Counted from the first letter of the stretch, positions 12,664 to 28,458 are shown. The stretch: DNA of 64,000 nucleotides from Cryptomeria japonica (GCF_030272615.1 NC_081412.1:26752501-26816500); one strand, 5' to 3'. The notes: a model not told the origin generated them from the sequence alone. Numbers and translations are program-made.

Positions 12664-13459
12664 TAAAGAAAAAGGTCACTACGTAGAATGTAGGGCGTAA
12701 CACATAAAAGGGCCAGAAACTGAAATTGTGTGGAATATTCAAGAACAAAAAAAATCTTCACTTTATTCTTCGACCAAAGAAAAACAAATAAACAGCAAGT
12801 AAACGAAAATATGAAACAAGAAACAGCTTTTAAAATTCTTCTGCCAATTTTAAAGTTGAAGGAATCAAAATAAGCTTACTATTTGAAAGAAGGGATTGCA
12901 AAATAGTAAATGAAAAAAAGAGTAGCAAATAATATAACATCTCTATTATTTTAATTTTAAGTTTTTGTTTGTTAAAATAAGTTGAAGTAAAAAGTTTATT
13001 TTTTTATTTTTTGTTTAAATTGATTTGTTTTCAAATGCAAATTTAAATGATTTTATATTATAATGTAGAAGAAAGGTGAATTTGATTGATTAATTGGTAG
13101 CATAAGTTTGATACCATCTGGATTCCTCGAAGAATAAAGGGCAAGTTCTCAATTTGGAGATTTTTGGTGGCCAAACTAGAGGGTCAAAATGTATTGTGAA
13201 ATAGAGGTTGAGTTTGAGTGAAAAAAATGGAGGCTTAGCTTTCTAACAAGTGCTAAAGGTGAAAGATTAAAAAAAAGGAACATGTGTTATAGGAAAGAGG
13301 GCTAGGTGTGCTCACAAACATTGGAAATAACATGAATTTAAGAAGTGGAGAAGATGTGAAAAGTGTACGAGGGGAGAAATTTTGAAGAGTGATATGTGGA
13401 TGAAAGAGGGAATTGTAGGGTTGCTACAAATGTGTGAGCAATCAATGAGAGGATTAGTC
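12664..13459. other. Unrelated spacer between the two element copies
   Basis: No coding region recognised. Near the left edge, 12692-12707 reads GTAGGGCGTAACA, on the minus strand TGTTACGCCCTAC. This could be the 5' edge of another LTR in minus orientation, but no partner was seen. Confidence 0.3.
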
Positions 13460-16030
13460 AAAGATGAGGTGAAGGATAATGGTGACCAATGTGAAAGAAA
13501 GAGGTATATGAGAAAGATAAAAAAAAATAGAGCAAAGAAGTAATAGAGACCAAGAAAAAATAGAGGTTAAATAAAGGATAACATACATTATTATCAAAAA
13601 GGATTCAAAAATACACAATTTTCAGTTCCATGAAGACCAAAATATAGAATTGATGCTCATTCTTATGCTCACAAAACCTAAGATAAAAAAATTTGTTTTT
13701 TGGTTGCTATAGAATAATTGACTTTTGTTATGTACTTTATCATACATCTAATACCAAAAAAACTACCTAAAACCTATGTCTATGCCTAGCAAAAGAAACA
13801 CCAACACAATTAATTGCAATTAATTTGCATCCTTATTCTAAAAGGGAAAATATGAGATTGGAGATTATGTAATAATTTTTTGTTTAAATCTATCTTGCAG
13901 TAGTGAATGGAGACCAAGGTGATTCAGATTTTAAATGGAGAAATGAAATCTCACATGTAAGGATGAATGGAGAAGACATGGTGATGGTGGAAGAGTGAAG
14001 GAGCTATAGAGGTGTAGAGGAAGGAAAATGGGAATTGGAATTTAAATAGGGAAATGAAATCTCAAATTTATGGATGAGTGGAGAAGACACATTGATGGTG
14101 GGAGAGTGAAATAGCTATAGAGGTGTCAAGGAAGGTAAAGGTGAATTCGAGTTTAAATTGAGAAATAAAATTTGACATGTATGGATGAGTGGAGAAGAGA
14201 TTGTGATGGTGGGAGAGTAAAGAAAGATCTATTGAGTAGAGGAAGGTAGTTTAAATTACCCTCAACACTCCTCCTTAATCAACTACTACCATCTATGATA
14301 CCCAATCTATCTGTTTGATGCACAAAATTTTTTTCCCAATAGTTTGATGGAGATATCTATACTATTATTTAGACCTAAAATATTCTAAAACTATTTATCT
14401 ATTATTAATTATCTCTCTAATGAAATGATACCTTGTGTCACTGTATTTACTTCTTTTATGAAAATCTACATTTTTCAATAATGTTCTGATTAGGTAAATC
14501 AGGATAGCTCCCAAACCCTTTACATAGAAACTATCAGGAAGAAGAGAGGGATCTTACGAGTAGTTAGACTATAATAAAACACAACCAAAACCAAGAAAAA
14601 GGCCAAGAAATAGACAAAAATAAAATGAGACTAGAAAAATTCGAGAGAACATAAATAAATCACCTATTAGTTTCCCAAATTAAGACTCAAACCCTTCATC
14701 AATTTCCACTCCTTATTGAGAATATCAATCTTGTCCATGAAAGAAAACTCTTTGTTCAAATAGTCCTCATTAGATGGATTAATATCCAAAGTAACATTCA
14801 AATTCACTTTTTTGGAAGACCTAGCCAACAAACCAATACAAGCCTCCACCTTCTTAGGTTTCTTATGCTTAAGATTTTTCCTCTAATTCTTGTTGTAGAA
14901 CCTTCATGGAGACCACTATTTTGTTAACCATATCCTTGCTAGATGCCATAATACCCTCCATATTCTTCACCATTTTATTCTTCTTATCTGAGAGGTTAGC
15001 TATGGCCATCTCTAGATTCTTTCTTTCCTCAGAAACAAAATTGGCCTCAATAGAATTCACGTATTCCTCTAGGATAACCTTGGTTAAGATAAATAATCAA
15101 AGAGGGATTGGTGATGCAAGGGAGTTCCAAGCTAGGATGAGGCTTAAATTTTAGTTATATAAACTAAGGATCAAACCCTAATAAAGAGGGGTACTAATGG
15201 GTTTCAATTTTTTTGTAGTCATAAATTGAATTAAGGAAGACTGAATCCATAAAGAAAAATTTAATTTTTACATTATTCCTGAAGTGATTTAACATATGAA
15301 AAATTTGAGAGTGAAACTTTTTGAATCTTCCATCTAGGGTGACATACCTCGTAAAGACCTTTGCCATATCCTTCTACTCACCAAGATGATCATCTCAATT
15401 GGAGGTATTCTATAGATGGGAAAATTTTGGGACTTGAGAAATTTATTGAAATCTTCCTTATAATTTATGTTGGGCTTGTTGGTGAAGGAAACCCCTTCCA
15501 TTGGGAGAATAGCGGCAGCCAAAATAATCATTGTAGACACATTATAAAGACAACACTCCAAAATCCACCCTTCCATTATTCCAAAAATGAGTGATCTCAA
15601 TAGAAAGGGAAGGGTCATGGCTGAATGATGCCTCTAAACAGGATGAAAATTTCCCTTCTTTAAAAACATGTTACAAAACACTATCATTATTGACAAAATT
15701 ATAATAATTGGGATAAAAATGAATTAGTTCGCCACCCATGATAGACTAAAGGACATAGTGAAATCAAATCTAAATAAATGACACAACTTAGGCAGATTAG
15801 TGTCGGAATATAAAAGTGTTTGAGATTGTTGATAGCATGAGATTGTATGGTTTTCATTCATGTCAAAATTGGTTATCTGGATGGATGTTGTTTCGAATAT
15901 ACTTTTGGTTGTTGTAGATTTATGTTTCATGTTGGAGTTAATATTTTTTTTGTTGGTTGTGTCATCATATATTTAGGGTGGTTGGAATGCTTTCGGTGCC
16001 CTCTAGATATGTTACTAATTGTATTTTGGT
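13460..16030 (+). mobile_element. Pol-less LTR element, copy B (truncated)
   Basis: Copy B runs parallel to 9827-12395 over about 2.57 kb with the same internal landmarks: the triple 111-bp repeat, the coiled-coil minus-strand frame, and the LTR start TGTTTGAGATTG at 15817. Similarity stops at about 16030, inside the LTR, and the 5' LTR is absent. The lengths (2569 and 2571 bp) show very few indels between copies. Confidence 0.7.
14667..15618 (-). pseudogene. Coiled-coil protein remnant of the pol-less LTR element
   Basis: Minus-strand fragments in copy B read, 5' to 3', a block containing KPNINYKEDFNKFLKSQNF (15618-15334), then a helical, charged block containing ANFVSEERKNLEMAIANLSD (15060-14869), then a third block in another frame (14849-14667). 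Heptad-like Leu/Ile/Met spacing in the middle block suggests a coiled coil. Copy A has the same first block at 11969-11730, also broken. No zinc knuckle or enzyme motif is visible. It could be a Gag-like or structural protein of the element; function is unknown. Confidence 0.45.
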
Positions 16031-16331
16031 CCAAATATGTGTTGAGATGTTAACCTAGGTCTCACCATGATGTGTGGAGGTCCACACAGAGTAGCTTGCA
16101 TTGAAATTGGTTATGTGGTCGAGTGGCTATTATGTCTACATGTTACAATTGGTAACAAATTTGGTGTATGTGTTACTGTGTGTGTATTGTTGGATCAATT
16201 GTAGAAACGTGTATTATGATATGTTTTGGTTCCCTGTTTCTCCTCGAGTGGACCAATTTAAGTATTCTATGTCTTTATGGCTTATTTTGTGTAATATTGC
16301 TTGTTTTATTTTGGTCAACACTTAATTAAGG

Positions 16332-16946
16332 TCAGTTGTCAGTCAAATCCAGCTTGCCTTTGCATAAGGACAAGTGGTGTTTATCATAAGTCCATGATCC
16401 TGCAAGCACTTTAATTAGATCTTTTTTCACCCTAAATTTAAATAGGACCAATCCTCTAAGCATAGCACTTATTGAGATGCTACCCTTAACATTCTATCGA
16501 GAAACAACCCATCTTCAAACCATCTCAATGGTTGGTCTAAAGGATAAAAATTTCCCCACCATTATGTTGCTCATAGAGGACATTATTCTATTTATAATAA
16601 TATCTTGGGGTCTAATCTTCGTTCCATCTACCATTTGAATATATTCCTAAGTGATATTTTGAGCCCCAACCTCATGGGCCCCATTCAATAGTGCACATTT
16701 CTAGTTTTGTTTTGGAATTTCCCCTTTATCAATGCCTTTTTTTCTTGCTACATGATGCTTCCTTTAGAGATCCAGACCTTTCACCAAGATTTCCATAGGA
16801 ACATCCTTCCGAGACTCTTCCACTGAGGTTACTGTGAGGACATGCTTCTTAGAATCTGTAACAGATTTTGAAGGAGGCTCAACAACCACTTGTGGTGGAG
16901 GGTCAATTGGCAGAGGGGCAAATCCCTTTCCATTGTTAGAGACCAT
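16332..16946 (-). pseudogene. DUF4283-type LINE ORF1 pseudogene
   Basis: One minus-strand frame runs from 16946 to a TGA at 16334-16332. It has five internal stops (TAA after VKGLDL, then three TAG and one TGA) and no frameshift that I could find. The C-terminal half shows the DUF4283 pattern: VGKFLSFRPTIEMV, RWVVSR, GLVLFKFRVKKDLIKVLAGS, then a basic KGKLDL end. In plants this domain is the nucleic-acid-binding part of L1-type LINE ORF1 and related genes. The Pro-rich N-terminal part is of the low-complexity type seen before this domain. The reverse transcriptase half is not present nearby. Confidence 0.65.
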
Positions 16947-17539
16947 GTGTAGGATAGAAGTTTTAAATTTGAGAAATCCTTGAGTAAGAAGTTGTAGAAT
17001 TCATCATCTCTTACCATAGAGTACATTTTGATCCCAAATCAGTGTACATTACTTTAAGGTTTCAAATAACTTTTCATATTATGTGCATCATATTTGATTT
17101 TTTAAATTAAATAAATAATGGTATCTATATTTTATCTATGAATGTGATGTAAACTTAAAATTAATTTATAAAATTAAATATTTAAATTTATATAATGATG
17201 AAAAAGTCAATATATTTATTTAAAAGAAGTTTGATATAAATACATCAATTGTCATAATATTTAATTAAAACTAAATTCAATACTAGATCGCATTAGTTCA
17301 CAACTAAAATATATATCTATCTATAATTTAAAAAATAAAAGTAAATGAACAAGGTTCGTGAACCTATCAAATAGATCAAACATGTGTATAACATATGCAA
17401 ATGTATATATACATATATTGTGACTCTTAAAAATAAGTAGTATCCATGTACCAATTATAAAATAATCTAAAACATAGATAATAATGTTTATTAAATATAC
17501 TAATATGAGGTTCATACTGTAAACTAGTGTTAGATGAAT

Positions 17540-17944
17540 AATTTTTTATTAATCACCATATTATGATGGTTTCAAATTGAATCCTAATTAAATCCTTTTA
17601 ATTTTATTAAATTTTCCAAAGCATTATGAATAAGATTATGTTTTAAAGCTTTTTTCTTTTACAATATAAAGAATGAAGATGAAGTTGAATTCCCTTATTC
17701 AAAATACACCCTAATTTAATATATAATGTTATTAAAAAATAATTTTTTATTAATCACCATATTATGATGGTTTAAAGTTGAATCCTAATTAAATCCTTCT
17801 AATTTTATTAAATTGTCCAAAGCATTATGAATAAGATTAAGTTTTAAAGAAGATTTTTTCTTATACTATATAAAAAATGAAGATGAGGTTGAATTCCCTT
17901 ATTCAAAATGCACCCTAATTTAATATATAATGTTATTAAAAAAT
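17540..17944 (+). repeat. Tandem duplication, two copies of about 201 bp
   Basis: AATTTTTTATTAATCACCAT starts at 17540 and again at 17741. The two copies stay alignable to TTATTAAAAAAT at 17740 and 17944 with scattered substitutions. There is no coding content. Confidence 0.85.
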
Positions 17945-20176
17945 AGAGTTAAGAGCTAGGAAATTCAAATAGAAAATAATTGGTTACAAAAATATGAATA
18001 TTAAAATGAGTACGAAGAATGGAATTTACTTTGAATGGAAAAGAAACTAGAAAGCAATTTTGGAAGCTCATAATTGTTGCCAATCCATTATTCTATTTTG
18101 AATATACATGCGATCATCCATTGTGTTTGTTTTCAACCAAAATAGGATAAAAATTGAACTTTGGTCTAGAAATCAATGTGACCTGCACATAAGAATAAAA
18201 ATGCATAAAAATCAAAGTACCAAATAATAATAATATTGAAAAGTAAAGTTCAATCAATTTAGACCAACTATTTTGAATTGATTATTATATACAAAATAGA
18301 GATAAATAGGAAACCAAACCTTTGTACATCCATAAGTAGACAATAAAAAATAGATATTGGAGATATTGTGTGTTCTTAATCTTAACCATGTTTAAGACTT
18401 AAAAAGCACATAATATAAAAGTAGATCTTGAAATGTTAATCTCTAATGGAAACACCATAGTGTGCATAAAATAAAATAATTATCAAAAACAAATTACTAA
18501 TAAAAATAAATGAATGAATAATGAGAATATTTACTAGACAAAGAAGATGTAAACAATACTTTTATAATGAAGGTAGTGTTGAATAAAGGAATACTTGTAA
18601 GAAAAAAAAACTTTTTAACGAACTAAAAATAAAATGCTCAAAATATTACATGAAATATTTTATTAACAAAAGGGATTGTAGATGAGCATAAATTCAATAG
18701 TGTACACAATATAACAAGTGAGTAACATGAAGGTTTAGTAATGGAGTAACTAGTAGAGTCCAACCTAGAATGAGAATAGAGAGAGCTCATATATTTTCAA
18801 AAAGTATTTTTATATAAGAGTTTTATAGGATAGGCATTATTATATCTAAGAGAAATTTAGATAGGTGGGAAGCAAATGTCATAACTTTTACACTCACGAT
18901 TTGTTAATGTACAAGATAGAAATGTGTGTTGCATTAGTATCCTAATAAAATTCTCAAATTAAGATAGAAAGATCAAATGTTTGTGAGAAATAGTAGAATA
19001 TGACATAGAAATTGGCAAAAAGGTCAATCAAAAGGCTAGGGTTACTAACTTAGTGCACCCTACAACATACTAGGAGATAATATAATAAAGGGCGTGAAAA
19101 AATAAAGGAAAAAATATAGCATTAAAATTACAAGGCACACAATTTCTAATATTAGACATACACACACATATATATATATATATGTGCAAGCTCATATATG
19201 TGAGTACATAAACAAAAATTTATTGTGATACAAGTACAAATATTATAATCTAGAATTAATAATTATTTCACTTGTTTAGCATTATCACAATCTCAATCAT
19301 GAGGATGTATACTAACACTCTATACTTCAAATAACCCTAATATCCACAACAACAAATATTTGAAAAGATAACAGACTACCAATTTATGTAATAAATTATT
19401 TTAAAAAATATGTAGATATAATGTTTTATATATAAAAAGTATTTTAATTTTATACATTTTTAATGAAAGGATCACCATCCTATTCCAACTCTATGTAAAT
19501 ATGCTCATATCTTTTAACAATAAAGGCTATAAAATCATATAATTAATGTCATGCAGAATCATTTTGAAGTGTATATATTAGTGTCTCTATCCAAATAAGT
19601 GGAGTCACATTCACATCTATAAATCCCTCTAATATCCTCTCTTCCTACACTACTATTTTTTTATACTTGCCTAAGTTTATTGCACACAGTAGAAGTAAAA
19701 GTATTATAAGTGTATGGGATAGAATTAAAAATAGAGTGAGTATCACGATGATCACTATAGTTGAAAGAATTGTTATCAATAGATTTGGGAAATCTCTAAC
19801 ACCTAGATGTTTTTGAAAATCTAGAATTATGACTAAATATTAGAGAGGGAATGTTTGGGGTGGTTTGCACATGTGCTAACAGTATCTTCCTAATACATTG
19901 CTATATACATGGTTTACATGAATGTTTCCCTATAATTTGATAACATAACAAGAATCCAATAGGTCTAATGTGAGATAGTATACCTAATAAATGTATCTAA
20001 TTATAACCAACACATAATATCCACATCATATAAAAATTACAAACACATATTTTAAAATGAAATCCAATCCATGTGTAAAGTGAAAGAATAGTAACTAGGC
20101 ATCTCAATGAGTATTACTTGAAACTATTTGAAGATATCTACTAAATAACATAGTTATAATTATAGCTCCATAATTT

Positions 20177-20542
20177 TTTCCTCTTGATAATCCTAAACAA
20201 TTGTAGTAGCAAATCCCTTAAATCTAAGGAAAGGAGAACAATCTTCTACCCAACCAAATGTGTATGGTCTAATACTAGTCTTAAGCAAGTGATAGCATCT
20301 CTCTCATTAAATCTACATTACTAGAAAATATAAGGTGTATCCACATAATTCATGTAAATTTCCTCTTGATAATCCTAAACAATTGTAGTAACAAATCCCT
20401 TAAATTTAAGGAAAGGAGAACAATCTTCTACCCAACCAAATGTGTATGGTCTAATACTAGTCTTAAGCGATGGATACCATCTCTCTCACTAAATCTACAT
20501 TACTATAAAATATGAGAAGGTGTATCCACATAATTCATGTAA
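20177..20542 (+). repeat. Tandem duplication, two copies of about 182 bp
   Basis: TTTCCTCTTGATAATCCTAA starts at 20177 and 20359. Both copies run to CCACATAATTCATGTAAA. There are few differences, so this is a fairly recent duplication. Confidence 0.85.
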
Positions 20543-21525
20543 AGTCAAATCAGAATTTTTTTAACATTTATAGAGACCATTTTATAATGGGTAAGTGCAC
20601 CAAGATGGTGAACAAAAAGGGGGGTATAATTGGCTACTTTTTTTCTAAAATCAACTAAACTTGAATTTGGAAGAGCAATTTGAGAGACTTCCACTCAAAA
20701 TTTCAAGATATCAAAATAACAAATACTATAGTACTCTCAATATAGTTTCCAAACTACTAATTTTTTTCAAAAATGGATAGGATTAAGGTGGTCAAATCTT
20801 TTGCATGCACAAAACTATTCCTATTTTTTAAGCCAAAAATAACATAGTGTCTGGTGTGTGCATAAAAAAGCTATAGTTACATTTAGTATTTTAAAAATAC
20901 ATTTGGTAGAAAGATAGTTAAGAGTGAGTATTAGAAGGTGTGAATATTTGTTATAATTTTTTGTTGAGTTTTTCTTTTTTAATAATTTTTCAAAGTGGGA
21001 GCATCCTAAAATTTCGGTACTTGCTCATGTGCATCACATAACTTGCACCAAACTAACTCAAAATTCAATTTATTTTTTAAGTGTAGATAATGAAGTGTAG
21101 AACAATAAAAAAAAAATTCAAATTTGGGCAATTCATTAAAAATTTATTTAAAAATGGTACACATATATATCTAAGAACTCAGGAGACACTTGTAAAAGAA
21201 ATTAAAAATTAATATGTTAATATTGTTGAAATAAAAAATTATATGGTTAGAAATCTCAAAAGATGTGTGAAATTATGGTAGCACATTACAAATACCGATT
21301 TGATCATGTGTAAACATGATGATGAAGAAGTTGAAAAACTAGATTTGAAGAAGAAAACACATAAAAAGGGTGGAAATGAGGCTCCCAAGCCCCAGCCTTG
21401 TCATCCAAGCCTAATTAGAAATCTTAACATGTACGTGTAAAAACCCATTTGTAGTAATTATTTGTTAAAAAAATGACCAGGCTTTTATTTATCTCTCACC
21501 CCTATCTCTCCATCCCCTCCTTCCT

Positions 21526-24985
<3,460 letters not shown>

Positions 24986-26090
24986 ACACTCACATAGTCA
25001 TGTTAAGTTACCTAGTAAGATATATGATCAAAAGTCATAAGTCGTGTTCCTCTAGGCATTTATCCATTGAGATAATTAAAAGGATAAATTCTAAAAGCTC
25101 GAGTTAAACATTTCTTATATCCCCACTCAATTTATTTTGGGACAAGTCCAACTACTCCAAAGGTTCCATTTTCCCCAAAGAGTTGGCATCATACCTTCCA
25201 ATTGATTTCCACTCAAATTTAGCAACCTTAGTTGAAATAGATTCTCAAAGTTTTGTGGTATTTATCCTCTTAAATTATTGTGTGATAGATCTAGTATAGT
25301 GTCAATTGTTAGCACATATTATAGTTTACACTTTATTCTTTATATTTTAAGTTGTATATACCCTTACAGACTATATATACACTCGATTAAAAAACCCTAT
25401 GAGTTTTAGATCCCTCCAAACCCTCTAGAGTAAAGTAAATTCTTCCTCAAATTTTATTTATTGGTAAATCCAACACCTATAATCTGCTAATTTCTTAATC
25501 CACAATGATATACCACCCTTAAAGTCTTTAAAACTATTGATCACAACTCTCAACTATGGATGATTTATAAAGAGTGTGAAAAAATATCATGTGTTGGTCT
25601 ATTCTTACTAAAATCAAGAAACATAAAATATGCATAAATTACCAATGATGCAACTAAAGTCCTAAGAAAATCTATAGAATGAATAGATAAAAACTAAATA
25701 TAAGAGAAATAGATTTTAGATCTTCATTAATTAGGTTGTTGCACATACTTAACCTCTTGAGGACCATACAATTACTTAATGTTGGTTGAAATTATTCTAA
25801 ACAAAAATTTATTTCCTCATATCCTATAGGTTAGATGATTGTACTTCCATGGAAGGTAGATTATTTCCTATCAATTGATTATTTGATGAGTCTAATTTCA
25901 CTAGAAAAAGCAATTCACCAAAGATTCTAGGCATGCCCATGAAACATTATTGTTGTATATGGTCCTTGGAAGCTCAAGAAGATTATTAAATGTGCTAATA
26001 TTGTATAATATTGGTCCAATTAAATTCATTTTATACATAAACTTGTTCAAAAAATTAAAGTGTCTTGTAGCCTTCAGAATAGTATAATTT
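24986..26090 (-). pseudogene. Decayed 3' LRR part of the receptor gene
   Basis: Minus-strand translation still shows LRR text. At about 26085-25940 it reads NLIGPILYNIST; at about 25925-25860, FGELLFLVKLDSSNNQLIG; at about 25300-25150, ILDLSHNNLRG, a stop, IPQNFENLF and LLNLSGNQLEG. These match the later LRRs of subfamily XII receptor-like proteins, in the right order and strand to be the downstream part of the gene at 26164-29530. Stops, frame changes and lost splice sites show that they no longer code. Confidence 0.6.
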
Positions 26091-26163
26091 AAAACAATAC
26101 TTATATAAGGGATTGAACGAGTTACCAGACTACCTTAAAAATAAGGACATGATAGTAATTTAC

Positions 26164-26307
26164 CTGTGAGATAGTTAAAGCTAAGGATCAATTTAGAGAG
26201 AGATGTACAGTTTCCCAGTTCATGTGGTATGGATCCAGTTAAATTATTTTTATTTAGATATAAATTTTTCAAAGATTTGATTTGTCCTATCGCCTTTGGA
26301 ATCGCCC
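26164..26307 (-). CDS. LRR array exon 12 (144 nt)
   Basis: AG acceptor, GTAAAT donor, open. Reads NLYLNKNNLTGSIPHELG, then KLILSFNYLTG. It is the last intact module; LRR text further down (26090-24986) is decayed. Confidence 0.8.
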
Positions 26308-26403
26308 CTGTAAAATTCAACAAGACATAATTCAGTCAATTTATAGTTGGGATAAAATAAAATAGAAAGTTGTATTCAAATAAAATACGTGAGATTAATG
26401 TAC

Positions 26404-26547
26404 CTTTTAAATAATTATGGCTGAGTACCACATTGGAAAGAGAAGTGCAGTCTCCTAATTCATGTGGTATAGGTCCAATTAAATTATTCATATTTAGATA
26501 TAATCCTTCCAAAGATTTGAGTTGTCCTATGGCCTTCGGAATTGTCC
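26404..26547 (-). CDS. LRR array exon 11 (144 nt)
   Basis: AG acceptor, GTACAT donor, open. Reads [19 protein letters not shown], then NVVLSHNYLKG. Close sister of exon 2. Confidence 0.8.
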
Positions 26548-26641
26548 CTTCAAATTTGTATAGTTTATAATCCAATTATTAATAGGAGGTAAGAAAATGA
26601 CTACATATACAAGTTAAAAGAGAAGACATAGAGTATCATAC

Positions 26642-26785
26642 CGGTGAGATCATTATAACCAAGGTCCAATGTAACAAGAGATGTGCAATTTCCTAATTCA
26701 TGTGGTATGGGTCCAATTAAATTGTTTCCATTCAAATACAATTTTTTCAAAGATTTGAGTTGTCCTATGTCCTTTGGAATTGCCC
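26642..26785 (-). CDS. LRR array exon 10 (144 nt)
   Basis: AG acceptor, GTATGA donor, open. Reads [18 protein letters not shown], then [11 protein letters not shown]. The first residue is Ala instead of Thr. Confidence 0.8.
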
Positions 26786-26887
26786 CTGCCAAATTTAACA
26801 TAAAGTTTAAATCAAGTTAATAAATAAGACGAGGGATGGAAAAATATGGCACGTTACCTTCAAAATAAAAACATGAGAGTAACACAC

Positions 26888-27031
26888 CTTTGAGGTAGTT
26901 ATTATAAAGAACCAAATTATGGAGAGAAGTGCAACCTCCTACTTCATGTGGTATAGGTCCAGTTAAGTTGTTCACATTCAAATATAACATTTCCAAGAAT
27001 TTGAGATTTCTTATGGCCTTTGGAATTGTCC
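26888..27031 (-). CDS. LRR array exon 9 (144 nt)
   Basis: AG acceptor, GTGTGT donor, open. Reads MLYLNVNNLTGPIPHEVGG, then NLVLYNNYLKG. Confidence 0.8.
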
Positions 27032-27117
27032 CTATCAAGTAGTGTTAAGATTTAGCGTAATTATTGAGAGGGATAGAAAAATTCTAGTTTCAGAGAAAAG
27101 ACATGGGAATAGCATAC

Positions 27118-27261
27118 CTATGAAATAGTTATAGCTAAGGTCCAAAATAATGAGAGATGTGCAATTTCCCAGTTCATTTGATATGGGTCTAATAAAATTG
27201 TTTCTACCAAAATATAAATTTTCCAAAGATTTGAGTTGTCCTATGACCTTTGGAATAGTCC
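27118..27261 (-). CDS. LRR array exon 8 (144 nt)
   Basis: AG acceptor, GTATGC donor, open. Reads NLYFGRNNFIRPISNELG, then ILDLSYNYFIG. Close sister of exon 7. Confidence 0.8.
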
Positions 27262-27353
27262 CTATCAAATTCAAAAATGTATAATTCAAGTCAACTGCTA
27301 AGAGAAGGGATAAAAAATTCTAGTTTCAAAGAAAAGACATGAGAGTGGCATAC

Positions 27354-27497
27354 CTGTGAAATAGTTAGAGCTAAGGTCCAAAGTAAGGAGAGATGTGCAA
27401 TTTCCTAGTTCACCTGGTATGGGTCTAGTAAAATTGTTTCCACCAAAATATAAATTTTCCAAAGATATGAGTTGTCCTATGCCCTTTGGAATAGTCC
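27354..27497 (-). CDS. LRR array exon 7 (144 nt)
   Basis: AG acceptor, GTATGC donor, open. Reads NLYFGGNNFTRPIPGELG, then TLDLSSNYFTG. Confidence 0.8.
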
Positions 27498-27597
27498 CTA
27501 TCAAATTCCAAGATGAATAATTCAAATCAATTACTAAGAGAAGGAGTAAAATAAGATATCATGTTTCCTTCAAAATAAATGCATGAGAGTAACAAAC

Positions 27598-27741
27598 CTT
27601 TACGATAGTCATTATTAAGGACCAAATTAAGGATAGAAGTGAAATCTCCTAGTTCAAGTGGTATAGGTCCAGTTAAACTATTCATATCTAGATATATTAG
27701 TTCAAAGAGTTTGAGCTTTACTATCACCTTGGGAATTGCCC
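27598..27741 (-). pseudogene. LRR array exon 6, acceptor lost
   Basis: Open for 144 nt (LIYLDMNSLTGPIPLELGD, then NLVLNNDYRKG), but the acceptor dinucleotide is AT, as in exon 4. The shared lesion shows the mutation came before the duplication that made the 3-4 and 5-6 pairs. Confidence 0.75.
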
Positions 27742-27835
27742 ATATCAAAGTGACATAGCTCAAAACAATTACCAATAAGAGGATTGGAAGTGATTAGCAT
27801 GTTAGATTCAAAGTAAGAGCATGAGAGTAGCATAC

Positions 27836-27979
27836 CTGTGAAATAGTTATAGCTAAGGTCCAAAATAAGGAGAGATGTGCAATTTCCTAGTTCATCCGAT
27901 ATGGGTCCAGTAAAATTGTTTCTGCCCAGATATAAATTTTCCAAAGATTTGAGTTGTCCAAAGTCCTTCGGAATAGTCC
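27836..27979 (-). CDS. LRR array exon 5 (144 nt)
   Basis: AG acceptor, GTATGC donor, open. Reads NLYLGRNNFTGPISDELG, then ILDLSYNYFTG. Confidence 0.8.
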
Positions 27980-28076
27980 CTGGCAAATTCAATTATGTAT
28001 AATTCAAGTCAATTACTAAGAGATGGGATAAAATAAGATATCATGTTTCCTTAAAAAAAATGCATGAGTAACAAAC

Positions 28077-28220
28077 CTTTAAAATAGTCATTATTAAGGA
28101 CCAAATTAAGGATAGAAGTGCAATTTCCTAGTTAATGTGGTATAGGCCTAGTTAAATTATTCGTATCTAGATATATTAGTTCAAAGAATTTGAGATTTCT
28201 TATCACCTTTGGAATTGTTC
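28077..28220 (-). pseudogene. LRR array exon 4, disabled
   Basis: The dinucleotide before the exon is AT instead of AG. An in-frame TAA replaces the expected Glu codon after GPIPH-type text (here RPIPH, then stop, LGNCTS). The donor GTTTGT remains. Both lesions argue for skipping or gene death. Confidence 0.75.
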
Positions 28221-28314
28221 ATATCAAAGTAACATAATTCAAAACAATTACTAATAAGAGGAATGAAAGCGATTAACATGCTAGATTCAAAGTAAGAACA
28301 TGAGAGTAACATAC

Positions 28315-28458
28315 CTGTGAAACAATTATGACTAAAGTCCAAAGCAAGGAGAGATGTACAATTTCCTAATTCATTTGGTATTAATCCAGTGAAATTATTT
28401 TTATCCAAATACAAATTTTCCAAATGATTGAGTTGTCCTAGAGCCTTTGGAATAGTCC
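28315..28458 (-). CDS. LRR array exon 3 (144 nt)
   Basis: AG acceptor, GTATGT donor, open. Reads NLYLDKNNFTGLIPNELG, then ALDFSHNCFTG. Together with exon 4 and their intron it forms a unit that is repeated 479 bp further on as exons 5-6. Confidence 0.8.

Larger units (their letters stand above)
16950..21470. other. Gene-free, very AT-rich region
   Basis: No coding region is convincing; open frames are short and without motifs. Two local tandem duplications (listed separately) are the only clear structure. At 19165-19190 there is a short AC/AT run with palindromic character. Confidence 0.4.
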
